Below are positions 31,301-41,888 of a stretch of DNA of 64,000 nucleotides, piece by piece. This DNA is from Patella vulgata (lineage: Eukaryota > Mollusca > Gastropoda > Patellidae). Where the stretch lies: positions 61,948,702-62,012,701 of the forward strand of contig NC_065881.2 in assembly GCF_932274485.2 (NCBI RefSeq). The letters run 5' to 3'. Each line of letters begins with the position of its first letter. Positions within the stretch are counted from its first letter, which is position 1. A program made the position numbers and the translations under genes. The notes under the pieces are model-generated. The model was not told where the DNA came from. It saw only the letters and a program-made list of their open reading frames with translations, and searched no databases.

Positions 31301-34300
31301 GGATGTGTCCCAAAATGAATATTGGAAACATGCTCTGAAATTGAACATTTTGTAGCCATTTTCGGTGACCGGTTGGAAAATGAAACTTTAAAGAGACAAT
31401 ACAACAAATATGTTAAAGGGACAATACGACAATACCAAATATACAATAAATACTAATATACACTTATATACAGTACCATATGGTACAAATGGTGGCTATG
31501 GATTTGATGAAAACGTATAAAAGTAAAAAAAAAATATTTCTCTTATTAAATTTGCAAAAAAATGTATCACAAAAGCTTATTTTTACAACTTTTCAATAAG
31601 CTCTATATTGTAAGAATGTTGCATTCCGGTCATTTTTTTTACACCTATTGATACTATGTGCTTAGCACTTCAAAACCATATGACAAAATTCTACTTGCGA
31701 CCATGAAAGAAAAAGTTACAGTGTATCTTATTCTGTACTATAGGGACAATGTGGATATGGTACCCTAAAACAAGTCCACAAATAATTAGTATGGACTTAT
31801 TTTTCTTATTCAAATTAGTGCTAGGGTGGAAGTTGACCACCCGCTTTATCAGACAGGGTCCAAATTAGGAGTTTGCTATTGCACAATAGAATGCAATCTG
31901 TGCTCAAAAATGGTGATAAATACACATGTGAAAACCAAAATTTTACCCATAAAATGACTATTTCCAGTACAGTCCTTTATAGCGACATCAGGTTGTAACC
32001 ACTTCAGCATGTCACTTCTTGCCCCTAGGGGGTGTCATACCATAAGTTTGATCAAAAACTTCCAACCCCCCATCTTAGCACTTTTTGCGATTTTTGCCCA
32101 GAACCAGAATTGTTTAAAAGACAAAGGAATGCATGTTAACAAGTTATTGAAAGACAGATACAGAGATAAATTTGTGTGCTTTCCAGACATTAAATACCCA
32201 TGGAGGGGTTGAAATAGTTATTTATAGACTGATGGCCATCTTATATAATAATACGGTAGTTAGCAATTTTTGATTTAATGATATAATGTTAATCCTGGCC
32301 TCTTTGTCCACCTCCAACTATTTACCAAAACCTGGCAGAAATGTTAATTCAAACCCTCTTCGTCCTTTCTAGACCAAAAAATCAACAAAAACGGGCATGC
32401 AAAAGCAATTATATTCCTATAATGTTATAAATAGACAAACTACAAGTTGTGGGTACCGAGATGGTGAAATTTAATGGTGGTCTGCCTCCAAAAACCACAT
32501 ACATGAGTTATCTCCTTTCGGGCAAGTGAGCGTGACTGATTTGGGGAAAAATCAGCAAGGCTTCTTAAATTCAACTAAATTGTTATTTTGTGTTTTGAAC
32601 GTCAACATTTTGGAGTTATTGGGTGTTATTTTGGAGTTATTGGGCAGTTATTGGGTGTTATTGGGTAATTCGATGCCCCAAACTGAATAGTCTCCTCCCT
32701 GTTCTAACTATTTTGTAGTGTTAAAATAAAATAAATACCTGATGTTTTGCTGAAAACAAATTGTCAACATTATTCAGCTTATTGAGAATTTCGACACCTT
32801 CCAAACTTAATTTGTAACCTTCAAAACATGGATTATTGGAATTAAAGAACAGTGAATATTTCATTTTCATAGCCATAAAATCTTCCATTGTTAACTTTGC
32901 CAAGCATTTAGTTAGTAAGGCTTGCGAAGAGCTGACTCCCTTATAATCTTCAATGGACTTCATGCAAGATGTGGATTCCACCAAATACTCTATCGCTTCC
33001 TTCCATAAACCTAGAATCATAAAATATATGCATAGTAATGATTGACTGATTAAAATTTATTGTTATTGTGCACTGTTTGGAGCTTCAGTCAACAATAATT
33101 CAACACAAGCACCATTTGTGTGTGGCAAGAACAATAGTATAGCTCCCCCGCCCCAACAAAATATTTCAGAGGTTGGGTCCATGTGTACTTTAGATCGTCA
33201 GGCCTGGTATCTATGCAAGTCATAAGCACTACATACATCCTGCTGCCACACAACTCACTCACTCTCTCTCTCTCTCCCTGCATAGCAAAAGTTTGACAAT
33301 GATTTAACAGTTAGCATGGGTTATTTTGCTGCTACTGGGCTTACATCCTGCTGCCACAAAACCCCTCTCTCTCTCCCCCCCTCTCTCTCTCTGCATGGCA
33401 AAAGATTGACAATGATGTAATGATTTAACAGTTAGCATGGGTTATTTTGCTGCTACTGGGCTTATTGGGGCTATGACGAGCCTCTGTTTATGTTTGTGTC
33501 ATCGTTCCTCTTCTTAATGGTTACATAGTCACAATCCTCCAGTATTTTTCTGGAGAAGACAAGAAAACGCTAGTGTAATCGAGATGATCAAAGTGCTTAA
33601 GGATTCAGTGACAGATTCTGGTTTCAGACGAAACAGTGACACAGAGAAAAGGGGCACTGACTACATCATTTTCAAAAATATAGTTTTGCCAACCTACCTA
33701 AATTATGGTATATTTGTCCTTTAATTTGAACACACACAGCTTTCACATTAACATACTGTTTTTCAGTCTTGTAATCCCACCTAAATTCTAAAATTATGTA
33801 TAACAGTAAACTTTATGATGCAAAAAAAGGTTTTAATTTCATAACAGAATGAACAATCAGGATAACATTAAACATCCATAATCTATTAATCAATACTAAA
33901 AGAAAAGTTAATTGGCATGCAAAATTTCAGAAGCAATTTAAGATTAGGGGAGGTGGGGAAGGGAGGAAAAATTAATATAGTTTCACTTAAATCTACCTTT
34001 TTTGATCAGTCCATTAAGAATTTGCATAGCACCATGTAAATCTCCTGAGTCTTTCATTAAACGTGCTTTACGTAATATTACTTGTGGTGCAGTGTGTGTA
34101 TCAGGTTGAAGCTGCAGGATCAAATCAACCATTTTCATAATTTGGTTACAGTTTCCATATCTGTAAGCAGCTCGATCTACTAGAAATATAATTGCTGATG
34201 CTATTTCAAAGCAGTCCCATTCTAATGCAAACACCAAAATACTCTGAAAAAATGCCCAGAGGGATTTGTTTATAACAAAAAAAGCATTATACAGTCTCAG

Positions 34301-35495
34301 CATGCAAATCTTCCGATAATGGCTCTGGTACTCATGTCCTCGTTAATTAAAACAATGGTGCATTCTTGGTGTTCAAGTGTCATTCTGGCATATTGTTACG
34401 TCTTCTACGAAACATTCCCATTCTGTCAAATTCAATATTTTGTTTTTACGAGATCATTTTCATGTGTTGTTGTTCCCGAATGTGATGTTGTTATATTCAG
34501 AATTGCAAATTTAAAGTGTGGCCTATCTCGCAAAAGAGATTTACAGATACATTTATAAAAGTTGTGCATTTTCATTGTGTCTCAGTATACTATTAAAGAT
34601 ACATTATGTAAGATTTAGATAAAGAACTAGCCATTCTTGCTATAATAGTCCGAAAGTAGATGATGTAAAATGAATAATTTGAAAATTTCATTCAAATTAC
34701 TCTATTGCAAGCAAAGATATTAGCCTTTGAAGGTTTGACAGACGTGTGCAATAATTTCAACCACCGTACTGGTTGATCGAAGCTAAGTCTCGATCCTCCA
34801 TATTTGATTAAATCAAAGTATCGCTGAACCATTCTAATCTATTTAATATCGGAGAAATCTGATGCCATCGAGAGTTGATTAAGGCCTGGATCAGTTAGTT
34901 AATGTCTAATTAATACTTTAGAAAACATTTCAGGCCTAAAGAAAGACCTGCAATAGGCAGATTTAGCTCTTGCATAATGCATGTTTAATTAAATGTATGG
35001 ATCAATACATGTATTATCATTTTGGATTAAGTATATTATTAGCATATGGGTTTTATTTACTATAAATTAGGATACTTACATATAGAATAGTTAGGTGATC
35101 ATGATTTTTGAGGTGTCTGTTCTTAACAACAAAATGTTCAGAAAGAATATTATTGGACATAAAACATAACTCTTGTGCCAGTGCTGCACGAAGTTGGTCC
35201 CTCATATTAGATGGCATCATCAGGTCCAACCATGACTGTATAGTTTCCTCGTTGCTTTCCTTCCTTGGACAAACAGAATAAAGCTCATCTACAAAAATAT
35301 ATCAAAAGTTCTATATGTAAAATGCAATGTAAATTCTATGATCCAAACAAACTTGGAAATACATCAAAAAATATTACACTCCACTGTAAGGATTTTTATT
35401 TTGAATAACAACCTGGAGAGTGGTTGCTAGTACCTACCTTTACTGATGACATTTAAGGAAGCAGTACATTGCTTCAAAACCTCCACCTTATCCAT
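22383..35495 (-). CDS. ALPK1: Alpha-protein kinase 1 homologue (ADP-heptose sensor family), 8 exons
   Basis: In mammals ALPK1 binds bacterial ADP-heptose through its N-terminal domain and phosphorylates TIFA to activate NF-kB. Coding exons in transcript order: 35495-35438, 35288-35080, 34243-33997, 33787-33698, 33010-32739, 28379-27239, 23742-23589 and 22929-22383. They total 2718 nt (905 residues; human is about 1244), with GT/AG and consistent phase throughout. The ATG has an in-frame TAG nine bases upstream. Residues 1-300 or so form the helical sensor domain (AIIFLVDR, APQVILRKAR, VCVQIKGQI, GLWKEA). About 320-675 is a Ser/Glu-rich linker. From about 675 comes the alpha-kinase: LEKKGSFRDVF, GRYVCKRY (catalytic Lys), VEPFLHGQFTKLTNN, HFSY, VDIQGW, LTDPQFH and CNSICHLL. 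The zinc-ligand histidines and cysteines are present. The human segment just before the kinase domain was not found, so one phase-1 exon may be missed in the 27238-23743 intron. Confidence 0.93.
23815..23960. other. GC-richer patch in the last-but-one ALPK1 intron
   Basis: Contains a G-run (GGGGGAGGGGGGG), CCTCTAGG-like and GGTCCTGGAAGCTCCTGGGG words. No exon signals in the ALPK1 frame. Probably a repeat fragment that I cannot name. Confidence 0.3.
24147..25057 (+). mobile_element. Family Y tandem-core element (pearl/HINE-like)
   Basis: Outer end GATAGGTTGCCAGGCAACGA, a unique 5' part, four core units of about 125 bp (each with GATCAAGGGCCATAA, ATCGGAAATCGCT, CCTTAAACACTGTGTAT and TTAGCCTCTAGAGC), then GGACGGACGGTTGGACGGAC and the palindromic end ATACGTCCACATTTCAATGT. 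This unique end, tandem cores, ACGG microsatellite and hairpin layout resembles the bivalve pearl elements, thought to be non-autonomous Helitron relatives; that link is an inference. A 223-codon frame (24413-25084) crosses all four cores because most units keep a multiple of three. Confidence 0.75.
25298..26342. mobile_element. Inserted element with LTR-like sequence, family unknown
   Basis: This 1.05-kb block interrupts a family X MITE and is absent from the other X copies. It contains a TATA-like GGTTATATAATACC near 25595 and AATAAAGAGAG near 25803, in the order expected of a long terminal repeat. No capsid or polymerase coding is seen, so at most it is a broken fossil or solo repeat. The evidence for an LTR is weak. 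Confidence 0.3.
26450..27238 (-). other. ALPK1 intron sequence without recognised feature
   Basis: AT-rich. I searched the minus strand for an exon matching the human segment preceding the kinase domain and did not find a convincing one. Confidence 0.45.
28505..29560 (+). repeat. Family Y end joined to family B cores
   Basis: Opens like Y (AGATAGGTTGCCAGGCAACG, CATTAAGTAATTATCC) and from about 28730 becomes B (GGTTGCCATGAAAGATACGC, GCAATTATTCATACAATTAG, CAGATCTTTGGGATATAAAC), ending with CCCACATTTTCATATGGACG and CTGTCTGTCCGTCCG. It is a composite or a B insertion into Y, within the large ALPK1 intron. Confidence 0.6.
29585..29870 (+). repeat. Family Z repeat, one unit plus end
   Basis: Words CATCAACCAATCAGATTGC, CACCTATACCAAGTTTGAAC and TTATTGTGTCCCAAAAAAAT, then GACAGACAGACGGACG and CCTGCTTTCTTC/AAGCAGGGGA, which can fold as a hairpin. 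Joined directly to the family B end. Confidence 0.6.
29870..30200 (+). repeat. Family Y core units and end
   Basis: Two core units (CTCTGGCAGTAATTATCGG, CATGACCTTAAACACTGT, GCCTCTAGAGCGTCCACAAG) and the terminal GGGGGCGACGACAATATACG followed by ACCACATTTCAATGTAGG. It lacks the left half. Confidence 0.65.
30201..32738 (-). other. Long ALPK1 intron stretch, mostly unassigned
   Basis: No exon is recognised. A GC-richer patch around 31030-31270 carries chance open frames on both strands (30905-31207, 30976-31446) without domains. 32610-32680 repeats TTATTGGG, TGTTATT and TTGGAGTTATTGGG words. The rest is AT-rich single-copy-looking DNA. Confidence 0.4.
33230..33465. repeat. Tandem duplication of about 112-125 bp with (TC)n
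   Basis: The block ACATCCTGCTGCCACA, (CT)n, CTGCAT.GCAAAAG, TTGACAATGAT, GTTAGCATGGGTTATTTTGC and TGCTACTGGGCTTA occurs twice in tandem inside an ALPK1 intron. The copies differ in the CT tract and a short internal insertion. Confidence 0.8.
34592..34988 (+). mobile_element. Family X MITE, intact-length copy
   Basis: Runs from TTAAAGATACATTATGTAAG to TTGCATAATGCATGTTTAA; these ends are imperfect inverted repeats of about 20 bp. The body contains TTCTTGCTATAATAGTC, AAATTTCATTCAAATTACTC, GTCTCGATCCTCCATATTTG, ATCGAGAGTTGATTA, TAATTAATACTTTAG and GACCTGCAATAGGCAGATTT. It sits in an ALPK1 intron. Other copies are at 24.1, 41.5, 49.5 and 60.5 kb. Confidence 0.75.
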
Positions 35496-35929
35496 GCTAT
35501 CCTAAAGATATCAAGTTGGATATAATATTGTTATCTGTTAATCTGTAAAAAAGTAAACATACAATTATAAGTTATATAGCATGGCTTTCATGAATTAACA
35601 GGTTTGAACATTTATTTATTAACTTACTTAGGTTATATCATATATTGTTGGTATCCGCCAGAAAGTGTGCACCAATGATCACCTGTCAACCGAGGTACTC
35701 ATAAGATTTTATGAAGTAGTAGTGAAGCAGATAGCTCTGTATGCCTTGATGTATGGGGATCTCAAATTGTACATAGCAGGAATGCAAATTTACACAGATG
35801 GAATTATGTGGAGCATAATAAAACAAGCAAACAGTGAGGCTGATGTCCTCCGCCGAAAGCCCAAAATAAATAGATGACACATATTAAGTAATCGCACATT
35901 TATTTTTTTCAAAAGTATCAAGCAATCAA

Positions 35930-36560
35930 ACTGATTATCAACTATACACTAAGTTTCATCACTCTCTATCAGATAGAATCAAAGTTATCTTGTCCAAAAG
36001 CATCGACCAATGAAATTGCTTAGCTCTGCTTAGCTTTAGTGGGAAATGTTAATCATAGAACTCAGTCAAGACATTCACCTAATGAATATCTACATCAAGT
36101 TTAAACATTCTACCTCAATTAAAAGCACAGTTGTTATGTTCCAAAGTCTTGACCAATCAAATTGCTTATTGCTCCTGAGCCTAAGCAGAAAATTCTCATC
36201 ATGGAACTTAATCAAGGTAATGATATAATGAATCTATACTCAGAGTTTAGTCAAGGTATTGATGTAATGAAACTATACACCAAGTTTCATCACTCTCACT
36301 TAATTAGAACTAAAGTTATCATGTTCCAAAGCATCAACCAATTAAATTGCGTATCTCTGCTTACCCTAAGTAGAAAATTATCATCTTCGAACTCCATCAG
36401 AACTCCATCAAGTCATCGACCTAATAAACACCTACACCAAGTGTGAACATTCTAGCTCAATTAGAAGGAGAGTTATTGTGTTCCAAAAGGTGTGACGGAC
36501 AGACAGACAAGCGGATGGACCCATTTTAATAGACCCTGCTTTCTTTGAAAGGCGGGGGAA
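35930..36560 (+). repeat. Family Z modular repeat, long copy
   Basis: Four core units of about 130-160 bp (TTGCTTAGCTCTGC, AACTCAGTCAAGACATTC, ACATCAAGTTTAAACATTC, CTCAATTA, TTATTGTGTTCCAAA), then GACGGACAGACAGACAAGCG and the CCTGCTTTCTTTGAAAGGCG hairpin end. It lies upstream of the ALPK1 start, in the opposite orientation. Two short open frames here are by-products. Confidence 0.7.
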
Positions 36561-36830
36561 AATAACAATAAAACTTGCAGATTTATTTTACTTCAAATTT
36601 TCAAATATAGGATCACTGGCCGAACTAGGTATCTTCCCAATTCATATTGATATTTACCAACGAATGTTGTTATTCTATAAAAGATTAAATATGCCTGACA
36701 CAAAACGTACAAATCTGTTTCTATCCACAGCTTATGTAGATGTAGAAATAGGCAAATCTAATCCCCAATTATCATAGTCAGCAGCAATATCCTCCCCAAT
36801 GGACTAGTTCAACTTTTCTCCCTTGTAACT

Positions 36831-38082
36831 ATGGGGCGCCGTTTGTAAAATAATTATTTAATTTTTTTTATAGCAAAAAACATTAGATTTAACTCCGAAT
36901 ATATATATTTAGATAAATATTAGAACAAAAATGGCATATATGTAAATATCAAAAAATATTGTAGCTAAAAGTCGAGTTTTTGGTCTATGAAAAACTTTAA
37001 ATGTTATATCTTGATTTCACATCGCTTAGTTAAATATATAGCTAAATGTGCTGTTTTTCGTAGGTATAAATGCTAAATACTAAATCACTGAAAAATCTAA
37101 AGTTAAATATTTAGCTAAATATATAAACATTTAGCTAACTATATAAACATTTAGCTAAATATATAAACATTTAGCTAAATATATAAACATTTAGCTAAAT
37201 ATATAAACATCTAACTAAATATATAAACATTTAACTAAATATATATATTTAGTTAAATATATAAACATCTAACTAAATATATAAATACCATGCTAAATAT
37301 ATATGTTTAGCTAAATGTATTAATATTTAACTAAATATATATTTGTGGTCCCGCCAATATTTCTATTATTGTAAGCGACACAAAAAACTGCGCATAAAAT
37401 GATGAAGTGTACCCGACACATGAGCCTTGGCACAATGGGCCTACTAGCAATTAGAAATGGAAGCTGACCACGAACTTGTAACCTGAATCACGGCAGCGGT
37501 ACTCTAGGCAATGAGGACGTCCTACCTACAGGTGAACTTCAGGGAAAGTTGTACACTACGTCATCGTTTAGTGTGAAGTCACTTACAACAATAATTATTT
37601 TACAAACGGCGTGGTACGGTTGCGCTTTGTAAATTTAACTATATGTTTAGCTAAATATATAATTATTTAGCTAAATATATAATTATTAAGTTAAATATAT
37701 AAATATTTAGCTAAATATATAAATGTTTAACTAAATATATAAATGTTTAACTAAATATTTTAACATTTAACTAAATATATATTTAGCTTAATGTTTAAAA
37801 ACATTTAACTAAATATTTAGCTAAATATTTATATATCATCAAATCTCTTATTTTGGTCTTAATATTCAATGCTAAATGTTAAATATGAAAATAGAGACAA
37901 ATCAAGAAATATTTATATATATTATGTTAAATATTGAGTTTTTGTTGTATTTTTAGTTTAAATATTAAAAGTGAAAAATTTGCACAAAAGTCGAGATTTA
38001 ACTATATATATAAATTTAAATTAAATCTAGTGTTTTTTGCTATATAAAAAGCTAAATAATTAATTTACAAACGGCGCCCCAT
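36831..38082. mobile_element. TIR element filled with 20-bp AT-rich repeats
   Basis: The left end ATGGGGCGCCGTTTGTAAA and the reverse of the right end, TTTACAAACGGCGCCCCAT, are near-perfect inverted repeats. The flanks TTGTAACT (36823-36830) and ATGTAACT (38083-38090) match in 7 of 8 bases, as expected for an 8-bp, hAT-type duplication. Most of the interior is AACATTTAGCTAAATATATA units (about 36880-37340 and 37635-37830). A roughly 280-bp unique segment sits between and includes TAATTATTTTACAAACGGCG at about 37590-37608, an internal copy of the right end. Confidence 0.75.
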
Positions 38083-38194
38083 ATGTAACTGTCAAAATCT
38101 AACATACAAACAGTCCTAAATATACTATTTATAAAACCGAATATATTTCTGGCAACTCAAAACTTAGAACTTATGGCACTGTAAAACCTTAATA

Positions 38195-38660
38195 GATTCT
38201 CTAGCTAATTATTTGCTTCATGTACACAATAAAAACTTCAAGTCCGCTATGACCCCACAGCGTTTGAGTTTCCATAAATTAGAAATAGAGAGACGCAGGT
38301 ACAAGAACGTCCCTCCTGATTTGATACTATGTGCACTCTGTTCCCTTTTGAAAGAAGTAACCGAAATTCACTTTTTAATTGAATATCCACACTATCTATC
38401 TCTCGGGCTAAATCTTTTTCCTGCTACTTTCAATGATAACAATCTGACCATAATGTTTGAAAATCTATTTAACCCACCCCCTTCATTTTCTAGGAGTGTG
38501 TGTCATTATGTATATAAGCCATTTCAACTTAAGACATCAAGCCTAGCCTTACCATACTATAGGTATTAAAAGGCAAAATTCACATTTTCTTTTCATTTTT
38601 TAACGGGTAGGCACTATACATTTTGAAATCATGTTTCAGATTTCAGATATATTTTCACTT
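38195..38660 (+). mobile_element. LINE 3' fragment (end of reverse transcriptase ORF)
   Basis: The frame at 38213-38569 reads HKLEIERRRYKNVPPDLILC...ALCSLLKEVTEIHFL...EYPHY, typical of the Cys/His-rich C-terminal tail of CR1/L2-like non-LTR ORF2 proteins. It has lost its front and looks partly degenerate (the usual Cys after the IHFL-type motif is not seen). The segment at 39165-39300, ending TACAATAAAATCTTATCTTA, could be the same LINE's 3' UTR split off by a MITE. Confidence 0.6.
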
Positions 38661-39162
38661 TTAAAGGAGCTAGATCGCTAATATTTTGGATCTAGAAATT
38701 GAGACAAATGGGTCGCAACGTATATAATAATGTTATGTGAATGTATATAAACTGATTTACATTCAATTGTTTCTGTTTTTACTGCAATTTCTAATCAGTT
38801 ATATTCGGCGAAATACGCCAGAAGTCTCAATCCAATGGCAATCTCTAGCGTCTGGTTATTCTACTCTATATCAATAGTATTTATTGCGCATGCTCTCCAG
38901 ATAAGAATATGACGTCACCGTTTGACATAACTTGTGGAATATATCTAGCCTCTTTCTACGAGTCCCTTGTTAAAAATGCACCATGGTACACGATTCGTGT
39001 ACCAACGGTAAAATGTTTATTTTGTCTTAATTATTGGATATCAGAAGCCCACCTTTTCCCGGTAAGATCAAAACATCAATGTTGATTTAAATTGACAAAT
39101 AATTTGTGTTTTCAATGTCGAAGATTTTGGATGATATTGAGTTAGAGACTTAGCTACTTTAA
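38661..39162 (+). mobile_element. Family F MITE, copy 1
   Basis: About 502 bp with short inverted ends (TTAAAGGAGCTAGATCGCT; reversed right end TTAAAGTAGCTAAGTCTCT). It includes GGGTCGCAACGTATATAATA, AACTGATTTACATTCAATTG, AATCAGTTATATTCGGCGAA, TCTAGCGTCTGGTTATTC and a near-palindrome GGTACACGATTCGTGTACC around 38985. It was apparently inserted in the LINE fragment. Confidence 0.7.
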
Positions 39163-39809
39163 CATGAACTTGTATGTCATGCTTGTATTCTTATTTAGCT
39201 ATTTATTTTATGTTCTAGGCTACAATATGTCATCTAATCATCTATGTGAATTGTATACGACCTGAAATGGGCGTTGTGATACAATAAAATCTTATCTTAT
39301 ATTACTTAGAACTGTTGCCTACATCCTTCTCACAGGGAAGCAAATTAATATAAACCTCATTGGCTTGTTTGTGTATGATATTCTTTACATACCTTTAAAT
39401 AGTTTCTAGGCCCTACATCACTTTCGAATTATAAATACTGTTTAAAACAAATGAAATAACGAAACGAAATCGGAACGAAAGGACAGACGGACGGAGTCCA
39501 GTTCTATACCCTTCTCCACATACCTTTCTTCGGCGAGAAATTAAAATAAAAATAAATACAGAAATATAAATGAAGGTGTTTGTAATATTTCCTACCTTTC
39601 TCGCTGAAAGTAGTGAACTACGACCGTTACTAAAAATAGTTGTTGGTTTTCCACAAGTTATTTGTCATTGTCAATCTCGTTCAACCAGAATCTGATTGCT
39701 TCGTTGTGCACGATCCGGTATAAAGTTCAGTGGCTATATCCAAAAACAAATCGGTCAGAAAGAATATTCGGCCGTCCTGCATAGATAAGAAATGGTAGAT
39801 ATTTTGTTT

Positions 39810-40279
39810 CAGAGCAGCTAAGTCTCTAACTATAATATCGTCCAAAATCTTCAACATTGAAAACACGATTTATTTGTCAAATTAAATCAACATTCATGTT
39901 AATGTGATCTTACCGGAAAAATATGGGCTTCTGATATCCAATATTTAAGACAAGATAAACATTTTACCATTGGTACACGAATCGTGTATCATAATGCGCT
40001 TCAGCCCCAGTTGTATCAAGAGACTCGAGGGACGAGGCTAGACACATTGCACCAAACCAAACGGCGTATGTAGACTGGAATAACCAGACGCTAGAAATTT
40101 GCACTCGCTTGAGACTGCTGGCTTATTTCGCCGAACATAACTGATTTGAAATTGGAGTAAAAACGGAAACCATTGAATGTAAATCAGTTTATATACATTC
40201 ATAATACAGTATTATATGCGTTGCGACCCACTTTTGTCAATTTCTAGGTCCCAAATGTATAGCGATTTAGCTCCTTTAA
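39810..40279 (-). mobile_element. Family F MITE, copy 2, inverted
   Basis: The reverse complement aligns end to end with 38661-39162, including the CGTGTAC palindrome near 39975-39990. The two copies form a large inverted repeat with a spacer of about 650 bp. A diverged third copy begins near 13310, and part of a fourth lies near 46930-47010. Confidence 0.7.
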
Positions 40280-41470
40280 ATACCACTCACATCATTCATT
40301 TGACCACTGCAGAAATGCCTACTGTACACTGTATAGAATCTTCGTAGTTTCAGCATTTTTGTCAGGCTTCAGCTGAGGGCGGGGGGGTAGCAAAATATAA
40401 GATCCCCTACCCCGCGTCTTATTTTAGCACGTGGCTTTCGGTTTTTGGCGGGAAAACGAAGATATAACATGACAGTGTCAAATACGTACATAAGCTCAAT
40501 CGATAGGGCTTATCAATAAAATGAAATGGGGTTTAACCATAGAACTGTTATTTACGATCCATGGTTTAACGTCCTCCTCCGACTGGGCTAAAGAAGATGG
40601 CTAATCAGTAAAAAAAATGTACCCCCCGTGGTGGTGGTGGTGGTGATTATTTGGACATAATACGCCTACAGAGGGGCGATTAAATAGTTCTTTATCCGGT
40701 GGCTCGATCGTAATAAGGTCAAAATACATGACGTTTGCCCATTTTTTTTCAAGGGAAAACAGAAAAGCTGTTGGTCTATTTCAGGTTTTCATTCTGTCAG
40801 AAAATTAAATTGAAATACCATTTACTAACAGTTACTTTTTTTTATGATCCTAACTTCTTCATGCACATGTGCAGCCTACTAATTGAAAATTCAAAGTATA
40901 TGTACTGACCTAACTTTGTCAACAAATTGACTAACAAAAGCATCAAGGGTTGTCCTGGCTCATTTTATAGGCCTCAACTATGATTAAAAGCTCACTGACC
41001 AGTTGCCTTCTGATTCCCCATTTAAAATTTATATGTTGCTTATTTTTCTTTGCTTTTCTCCATGTAGAGCTTTCAGGCATTGCTGATTTTGATATAGTAT
41101 TTCACCTACACTATTGCATTAATTATTTTTTTAAAATTTTTCTACTTTCAATTTCTGGTTTGTTTTTCTTGCTTTCGACAGATTTTCCCCCAGTTTTGCA
41201 CAAATTTGGGGATATGGGTAGCTTGTTTTCTTCATCTTGAACTACATAGCTTGTTCTGAACTATAATAATTGATCCTCTTTTATAAAATTTGTCAGAATT
41301 GTAGAAGATAAAGACTTTATAAACCAGAGTATTTTTTTTTACTTTACATCAGGTTTTGTTTATTTATTCAATTTTTAAAATAAACAAAATTTTACAAACT
41401 TAACATGAAAAAGATATCACAAATAATATATTTTAAATAATACAACTCAATAAATAAGAAGAAAATTTAA
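40280..41470. other. Intergenic DNA between repeat block and TMEM267
   Basis: Includes a short piece of the second SINE tail (about 40520-40600: AATGAAATGGGGTTTAACC, GTTTAACGTCCTCCTCCGAC) and a GGT trinucleotide run near 40630. A plus-strand 86-codon hydrophobic frame at 40980-41240 has no support as a gene. Confidence 0.4.
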
Positions 41471-41475
41471 CATTT

Positions 41476-41826
41476 TTTTAAGGCATTATGTCAGATTAGA
41501 TAAAGAGTTGAAAGTTTTCGCTATAATAGTTAGAAAACAGATAGCCTAAATAGAATAAAATGCTGAAAATTTCAAATTGCTCCACTCTGAACCGAGATAT
41601 CATTACTAAAGTCGGTACGATAAAAAAACAAAGTCTTGATTATCCATTTTAACATTTAATCATCCTTCACAAAATGTATTCCATTCTGCTAAATATTGCG
41701 GGCTAGCGATGGCATCAAGAGTTGATTATGGTCTGGATAAGTTGATTAATGTCTAATTAATAATTTAGATAATATTTCTGGCCTAAAAAAGACCTGCAAT
41801 AGGCAGATTTAGCTCTTGCATAACAT
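41476..41826 (+). mobile_element. Family X MITE copy
   Basis: Contains GGCATTATGTCAGATTAGAT, TTTTCGCTATAATAGTTAG, ACCGAGATATCATTACTAAA, GTCTTGATTATCC, GAGTTGATTATGGTCTGGAT, TAATTAATAATTTAGAT and AAAGACCTGCAATAGGCAGA in the same order as the 34.6-kb copy. It lies just past the TMEM267 3' end. Confidence 0.75.
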
Positions 41827-41888
41827 ATAATAATAAATATCACTGTGGGGCAATGATTCCTAATTTTCTAGTTGCTTCTAAAAGTATG

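Noticed and set aside
30905-31446. Overlapping 100- and 156-codon frames on both strands
   Set aside because: A GC-richer patch in an ALPK1 intron; no domain, no splice context, and the composition explains the open frames.
39681-39866. 61-codon minus frame (LKILDDIIVRDLAALKQNIYHF) as an exon
   Set aside because: Its first third lies in the inverted family F MITE and the rest matches nothing; no acceptor or donor fits a gene.
38661-40279. One single foldback transposon of about 1.6 kb
   Set aside because: Each arm has its own short inverted ends, and the spacer contains a sequence resembling a LINE tail, so two separate MITE insertions explain it better.
40980-41240. 86-codon hydrophobic frame as a small membrane protein
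   Set aside because: Hydrophobicity follows from T-rich DNA; no conserved motif or splice signals.
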